Source of the DNA: Galbibacter sp. BG1
GTDB taxonomy: Bacteria > Bacteroidota > Bacteroidia > Flavobacteriales > Flavobacteriaceae
Assembly: GCF_013391805.1 (NCBI RefSeq)
Contig: NZ_CP058364.1
Coordinates: 496,501 to 560,500 of the forward strand
Length of the DNA stretch: 64,000 nt
Direction: 5' to 3'
Below the pieces are notes generated by a model. That model ran no database searches and had not been told where the DNA came from. It saw only the letters and a program-made list of their open reading frames with translations. A program made the translations under genes and the position numbers. Positions 60,270 through 64,000 of the stretch are shown in pieces; position 1 is the stretch's first letter; each line of letters starts with the position of its first letter.

Positions 60270-61328
60270 ATGAATATAAAAATAACCGGCACAGGATGTT
60301 ATATCCCCTCACAAGTAACTCCAAACAGCTCCTTTTCTGCACACCACTTTTTAAATACAGATGGCAGTGTTTTCAATAATACCAATGAGGTGATTATCGA
60401 AAAATTCAAGACCATAACTGGTATTGAAAAAAGAAGGTACGTCGCAGATGAGTTTACCACATCAGACATCGCTTATTTAGCTGCTGAAAAGGCAATTGAA
60501 GACGCCGGTATCGATAAAGAAACGCTCGATTATATCATTGTGGCACATAATTTTGGTGACATTAAAAAGGGCTCTACCCAAACCGATTGTGTCCCCAGTA
60601 TTGCCTCTAGGGTAAAAAACTTTCTAAAAATTAAAAATCCGAAATGTGTCGGGTACGACGTTCTTTTTGGTTGTCCTGGATGGATTGAAGGGGTGGTGCA
60701 AGCTCAAGCCTTTATAAAAGCGGGAATCGCCAAAAAATGCCTCGTTATCGGTGCCGAAACACTTTCCAGGGTAGTCGATATCCATGACCGAGATTCCATG
60801 ATTTATTCTGATGGTGCGGGTGCAACGGTTATTGAGGCTACCGAGGAAGAGGGCGGACTCCTATCCCATCTTTCCGCTACCTATGCAGAGGACGAAGCTT
60901 ATTATCTTTTCTTCGGAAATTCTTACAATAAAGACTGCAACGACAATACCAAATACATTAAAATGTACGGTAGAAAAATTTATGAGTTTGCAGTTACCCA
61001 CGTTCCAACCGCCATGAAGGAATGTTTGGATGACAGCGGAGTCTCCATAGACGAAGTGAAAAAAATCTTCATCCACCAAGCCAACGAAAAAATGGATGAA
61101 GCGATTCTAAAACGGTTCTACAGACTATATAAAAAAGAAATCCCAGAAGGCATTATGCCCATGAACATCCATGAGATGGGAAACAGTTCCGTGGCAACCA
61201 TCCCTACCCTCTTCGATTCGGTTAAAAAAGGAATGATAAAAAATCAAGAAGTTAATAAAGGAGATGTTGTTATATTTGCAAGTGTAGGCGCTGGAATGAA
61301 TGTAAATGCGCTCATTTATAAAATATAA
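60270..61328 (+). CDS. Beta-ketoacyl-ACP synthase III family protein (FabH-like)
   Basis: This 352-residue thiolase-fold enzyme has the Cys-His-Asn triad of KAS III: C135 in DVLFGCPGW, H269 in FIHQANEKM and N305 in MGNSSVATIP. The N-terminus IKITGTGCYIPSQV and DGAGATVIEA fit. It is longer than E. coli FabH (317 residues) and lies outside any fatty-acid operon; instead it is followed by a methyltransferase and a glycosyltransferase. It may prime synthesis of a special acyl chain or polyketide-like product rather than housekeeping fatty acids. The catalytic residues are intact, so it is expected to be active. Confidence 0.9.
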   Translation: MNIKITGTGCYIPSQVTPNSSFSAHHFLNTDGSVFNNTNEVIIEKFKTITGIEKRRYVADEFTTSDIAYLAAEKAIEDAGIDKETLDYIIVAHNFGDIKKGSTQTDCVPSIASRVKNFLKIKNPKCVGYDVLFGCPGWIEGVVQAQAFIKAGIAKKCLVIGAETLSRVVDIHDRDSMIYSDGAGATVIEATEEEGGLLSHLSATYAEDEAYYLFFGNSYNKDCNDNTKYIKMYGRKIYEFAVTHVPTAMKECLDDSGVSIDEVKKIFIHQANEKMDEAILKRFYRLYKKEIPEGIMPMNIHEMGNSSVATIPTLFDSVKKGMIKNQEVNKGDVVIFASVGAGMNVNALIYKI

Positions 61329-61329
61329 T

Positions 61330-61860
61330 ATGTACGAAAATAGCTTCCCCAATAAGCGCTATAAAAAAACGATTGAATTTTTAGAATCCAACATTTCAAA
61401 ACCTGCATCTATTCTCGATTTGGGTGTACGAAATCCGTTTACCGAAATTATGGAAGCGCGCGGTTTCCATGTGGAAAATACCGCAGGTGAAGATTTGGAT
61501 ACCGATTTTCACAACGTAAAAAATTCATCCGCCGAAGTAGTAACCGCCTTCGAAATATTTGAACATTTAATAGCTCCTTTCAACGTTTTAAAAGAAATAA
61601 AAGCCGACAAATTGGTGGCTTCCGTACCCCTGCGTTTATGGTTTTCTCCTGCCTACCGCAGCAAAACCGATATGTGGGATAGACATTATCACGAATTTGA
61701 AGATTGGCAATTCGATTGGCTCTTGGAAAAAGCAGGGTGGGAAATAAAAAAACGGGATAAGTGGACCAATCCCGTTAAAAAGATTGGAATCAGACCCCTT
61801 CTACGAAGTTTTACCCCCAGGTATTATATTGTTTATGCCGAAAGAAAAAAATATCAATAG
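61330..61860 (+). CDS. Methyltransferase-like protein
   Basis: This is a 176-residue protein from the ATG at 61330, two bases after the FabH-like stop; an in-frame ATG inside the upstream gene is disregarded. The SAM-fold core is weak but visible: PASILDLGVRNPFTEIMEAR, then AEVVTAFEIFEHLIAPFNVL (the FEHL segment typical of class I methyltransferases), and KLVASVPLRLWFSPAYR. Motif I lacks the full GxGxG, reading DLGVRNP. WDRHYHEFEDWQFDWLLEKA follows, with a His/Asp/Glu cluster. The substrate is unknown. Tight spacing with its neighbours suggests a shared pathway. Confidence 0.82.
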   Translation: MYENSFPNKRYKKTIEFLESNISKPASILDLGVRNPFTEIMEARGFHVENTAGEDLDTDFHNVKNSSAEVVTAFEIFEHLIAPFNVLKEIKADKLVASVPLRLWFSPAYRSKTDMWDRHYHEFEDWQFDWLLEKAGWEIKKRDKWTNPVKKIGIRPLLRSFTPRYYIVYAERKKYQ

Positions 61861-61866
61861 AGGGCT

Positions 61867-62718
61867 ATGGAATACTATGTCGTGATAACCGCACACAATG
61901 AGGAAGATTTTATAAACCTTTGCTTGGAAAGTTTAGTGCTACAAACCTTACTACCAAAAAAAGTAATCGTGGTAAACGATAATTCTACCGATAACACCGA
62001 AACCATCATCGATGCTTTTGCCAACGAATACGGGTTTATCGATAAACTCAATGCCATTTCTTCCGCAGAACATTTACCGGGAAGCAAAGTAATTAATGCT
62101 TTTAATAAAGGTCTGGCACTTTTGGATGATCATTACGACTTTATTGTAAAACTGGATGCCGACCTTATTCTACCCACGAATTATTTTGAAAGTATTGCGG
62201 CTACATTTAAAAACGATCCAACAATTGGGGTGGCAGGCGGTTTTATTTATGAAACTACCGAAAGCGGCGACTGGGTTATTAATCACCCTATGAACAAAAA
62301 CCACGTGAGGGGTGCCTTTAAAGCTTATTCCAAAAAATGTTTTGAAGCCATCAACGGCCTGCAATGCGCCATGGGCTGGGACACGGTTGATGAACTGCTG
62401 GCAACCTATCACGGATTTAAAATTTCCACCATTCCCGATTTACAGGTGAAGCACCTCCGCCCTACCGGTGCCTCCTACAACAAAAAAGCCAAGTTATTGC
62501 AGGGAAAAGCCATGTATACCATGCGTTATGGTATGGCCATTTCGGCCATCGCTTCTGCTAAAATGGCGCTCAAACAAGGGAAATTAAAGGTTTTTAAAGA
62601 TAATATGATGGGGTATTTTAATGCCAAAAGAGAAAAGACTCCTTTTTTGGTTACCAAAGCGGAAGGTAAGTTTATTCGGGAATACCGCTGGAAAAATATA
62701 CTGAAAAAGATTTTTTAA
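61867..62718 (+). CDS. Family 2 glycosyltransferase
   Basis: This 283-residue GT-A protein reads YYVVITAHNEEDFINLCLES at the N-terminus, then KVIVVNDNSTDNTE and the DxD motif FIVKLDADLILPTNYF. Then come GGFIYETTESGDWVI and AMGWDTVDELLATYHGF (the ED-like acceptor region). The C-terminus is basic with no clear membrane anchor (EGKFIREYRWKNILKKIF), suggesting peripheral binding to the inner membrane. It is 6 bases after the methyltransferase stop and is the last gene of the operon. It may add a sugar to the product of the FabH-like enzyme. That is inference from gene order. Confidence 0.9.
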   Translation: MEYYVVITAHNEEDFINLCLESLVLQTLLPKKVIVVNDNSTDNTETIIDAFANEYGFIDKLNAISSAEHLPGSKVINAFNKGLALLDDHYDFIVKLDADLILPTNYFESIAATFKNDPTIGVAGGFIYETTESGDWVINHPMNKNHVRGAFKAYSKKCFEAINGLQCAMGWDTVDELLATYHGFKISTIPDLQVKHLRPTGASYNKKAKLLQGKAMYTMRYGMAISAIASAKMALKQGKLKVFKDNMMGYFNAKREKTPFLVTKAEGKFIREYRWKNILKKIF

Positions 62719-62936
62719 AATCAATTGGTAAGTCGCAACATCACCTCTATAATTTGCGCAGCCATTAATAATCCCTACTTCTATTCTGGAATATAATCTG
62801 GTTGAAGCCATATCATGAACTACTATTGGATTTTCCGAGGATTTGGAAATCACAGATAACGGACTCCAAAATAAATTCAAAATAATAAATTGAAGTTGAA
62901 AATCTTGAGTGGAGTTATTGTTAATTTTCTCAAATA

Positions 62937-63284
62937 CTACGCTACTTTGAATTCTCCCTCGTTCATTTCCACACTAAATTTCACATTGGCTTTCAATGCT
63001 CGAAATACTTTTAAAATTGTTTCAATGGTTACATTTTTGGTATTCCGTTCCAGTTTGGAAATCTGAGACTTTTGTACGCCAATAAGTTTGCCTAGTTCTT
63101 CCTGAGTTAACTTACGGTCTTTTCGAACAGACTTAATCATTCCACCAAGCAACTCCATTTGGAGATCAAATTCATATCTGTCTCGCTCTGGCGTTCCAAT
63201 TTTTCCGATATCCCTATCCTTTAATTGATCCAATGTCATCATTTTTATTTTTTTATTTTTTTTTGCCATAATGCTATTGTTCAA
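62937..63284 (-). CDS. HigA-like antitoxin with XRE helix-turn-helix
   Basis: This is a 115-residue protein with an HTH_3 domain (RKLTQEELGKLIGVQKSQIS, then KLERNTKNVTIETILKVFRA) in the C-terminal half. The N-terminus is lysine-rich. The frame opens with ATG at 63284 inside the toxin gene (11-base overlap); a second ATG at 63269 would start just after the toxin stop. Between and after these lie A7 and A9 coding runs on the minus strand. It should neutralise the RelE-like toxin and repress the operon. The toxin-first order is that of HigBA systems. Confidence 0.9.
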   Translation of the reverse strand: MNNSIMAKKNKKIKMMTLDQLKDRDIGKIGTPERDRYEFDLQMELLGGMIKSVRKDRKLTQEELGKLIGVQKSQISKLERNTKNVTIETILKVFRALKANVKFSVEMNEGEFKVA

Positions 63285-63606
63285 AATATTCTTTTCTAAT
63301 TCGTTCTGCTTTTACAATATCCGATTTGGGCACTTTACTTACTTTTTTGACAATTCCATGTGTTGAAACTACCAGCGTTTCAGTTTGGTCTGTCCTGTCC
63401 CAAAATGCGAATAATCTATATTGTAATCCACTGTATTTTGTCCTAAATTCCCAAATGTCATCCGTCAATTTCTTGAATAGCCTTGGATCAAGTCCTAATT
63501 TGGCTTTATCCATATTATAATAGATTTTTTCTCTAGTTTTTAAGTCTAAACTTTCCAAAAAATCAATTGCTTGCTCAAGAAAAATGACCTCAAATCTTTT
63601 GTTCAT
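63274..63606 (-). CDS. HigB/RelE-ParE superfamily toxin
   Basis: This is a 110-residue protein (RFEVIFLEQAIDFLESLDLK, then WEFRTKYSGLQYRLFAFWDR, TETLVVSTHGIVKKVSKVPK and DIVKAERIRKEYFEQ). The pattern IWEFR.KY.G..YR.FAF and the C-terminal KTxKxPxxxIxKAxxxxxxY place it in the Gp49-like/HigB group. Such toxins are ribosome-dependent mRNA endonucleases. It is the first gene of the pair and overlaps the antitoxin by 11 bases. A -7 promoter box lies 27 bases upstream. Confidence 0.9.
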   Translation of the reverse strand: MNKRFEVIFLEQAIDFLESLDLKTREKIYYNMDKAKLGLDPRLFKKLTDDIWEFRTKYSGLQYRLFAFWDRTDQTETLVVSTHGIVKKVSKVPKSDIVKAERIRKEYFEQ

Positions 63607-63632
63607 TCAGTTCTTCTGTCGTGTTATTAAAA

Positions 63633-63640
63633 CAAAGATA
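63633..63640 (-). promoter_or_regulatory. -7 box of the toxin-antitoxin operon
   Basis: On the minus strand TATCTTTG matches TAnnTTTG exactly, 27 bases upstream of the toxin ATG. A poor -33 (TTTC) lies near the expected distance. Autoregulation by the antitoxin at this site would be normal. Confidence 0.5.
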
Positions 63641-63915
63641 AATAAAAGTTGAGTTATATGGAAACTTAATAATCAACAAAATAGGTAAGAAGTTTAGCTA
63701 TTTTAGCTCTATAGAAAAATTAAAATCAACTTGGCCGATTACATTTATTACCTAAACATAGTTAATCATTAAACGTGTTGGTTTTAGAATTAAAAATAGC
63801 GATTAAGCACGAAAGTTGTACGGAATTAGCACGGGTCCTTTTCATTTCAAGCGATTTTTAACCCTAATTAAACTTTTGAAGTGTCTGTGATTCGCAAATT
63901 TCTACTATCTCAAAT

Positions 63916-63999
63916 TTATAGCCCGAGAAATTTAAATGGAACCGTAGCCTTAAACTCTTTGGAAGTTTCTCCGGAATAAGTACGATTATTCGATAAATC
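63916..63999 (-). CDS. Possible C-terminal end of a gene entering from the right
   Basis: On the minus strand one frame is open from the window edge for 27 codons to TAA at 63918-63916. It reads NRTYSGETSKEFKATVPFKF and ends FLGL. The codon choice is like that of real genes here, but the stretch is too short to be sure or to assign to a family. Confidence 0.3.
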   Translation of the reverse strand, partial: DLSNNRTYSGETSKEFKATVPFKFLGL

Positions 64000-64000
64000 C

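Larger units (their letters stand above)
63607..64000. other. Right-end region with little recognisable content
   Basis: Apart from the toxin promoter near 63633 and a possible gene tail at 63916-63999, these 394 bases contain no convincing frame, hairpin or repeat. The base composition is AT-rich, like other intergenic regions. Confidence 0.4.

Noticed and set aside
62584-62880. Minus-strand frame of 98 codons overlapping the end of the GT2 gene
   Set aside because: Half of it is antisense to the clearly conserved glycosyltransferase C-terminus, and the other half shows no family resemblance or signal. It looks like a chance frame.
1-64000. CRISPR arrays, tRNA or rRNA genes, insertion sequences, replication origin
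   Set aside because: No regularly spaced direct repeats, cloverleaf sequences, transposase motifs or DnaA-box clusters were noticed on reading both strands. A tRNAscan or IS search could still find something missed by eye.

Overview
The window looks like chromosomal DNA from a marine-type member of the Flavobacteriaceae (Bacteroidota). The evidence is its AT-rich sequence, weak ribosome binding sites, -7 boxes of the form TAnnTTTG upstream of several genes, families typical of that group (DUF1684, DUF2795, DUF6249, PorT-like outer-membrane proteins, RhaI-type rhamnose isomerase, an aldolase/dehydrogenase fusion), many lipoprotein signals, and a 1118-residue SecA without the C-terminal zinc motif. 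I saw no rRNA, tRNA, CRISPR array, insertion sequence, transposase or prophage. The genus cannot be fixed from the sequence alone.

Layout. 0-8 kb: the edge of a glyoxalase-like gene, then an L-rhamnose catabolic operon read away from a GntR regulator with a sugar-binding domain (isomerase, kinase, aldolase/lactaldehyde dehydrogenase fusion, FMN lactate dehydrogenase). Together these would take L-rhamnose to dihydroxyacetone phosphate and pyruvate. 8-21 kb: mixed single genes (Lnt, DUF1684 lipoprotein, MFS transporter, M20 hydrolase, methyltransferase, alpha/beta hydrolase, DUF1543, Lrp regulator, NmrA-like protein, ABC-F ATPase, and a shortened methyltransferase-like gene). 21-26 kb: cobalamin adenosyltransferase, DUF2795 protein and SecA. 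26-32 kb: an orphan sensor kinase and two ECF sigma-factor operons with overlapping membrane partners, plus a lipoprotein MsrA. 32-41 kb: aldose epimerase, a complete three-gene RND efflux operon, Ohr and MeaB. 41.8-45.5 kb: a tight four-gene glycosyltransferase/membrane-protein operon. 45.5-57 kb: exported glyoxalase-like protein, a CarboxypepD_reg-like protein, LpdA, an ATP pyrophosphatase, AroQ, two tandem PorT-like proteins, XerD, aldo/keto reductase, exported rhodanese, a third ECF sigma operon and a UbiA-like membrane protein. 57-62.7 kb: GcvP, then a three-gene operon (FabH-like synthase, methyltransferase, glycosyltransferase). 62.9-63.6 kb: a HigBA-like toxin-antitoxin pair. The last 300-400 bases hold only a possible gene tail.

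Most of the window is housekeeping or common flavobacterial accessory content. The best candidates for an undescribed system are two small envelope operons: 41814-45456 (soluble GT2, a protein with two LAB_N repeats, an ArnT-like GT, and a membrane protein with a GEEISWGQ motif), which resembles an Arn-type lipid-linked sugar pathway built from different parts, and 60270-62718 (thiolase-fold synthase, methyltransferase, GT2). Other points of note are a degenerate methyltransferase gene (20423-21016), an orphan terminator that may end a small RNA (10605-10638), two small proteins shorter than 60 residues, and an inverted repeat with a second palindrome inserted exactly inside one arm (49994-50075).
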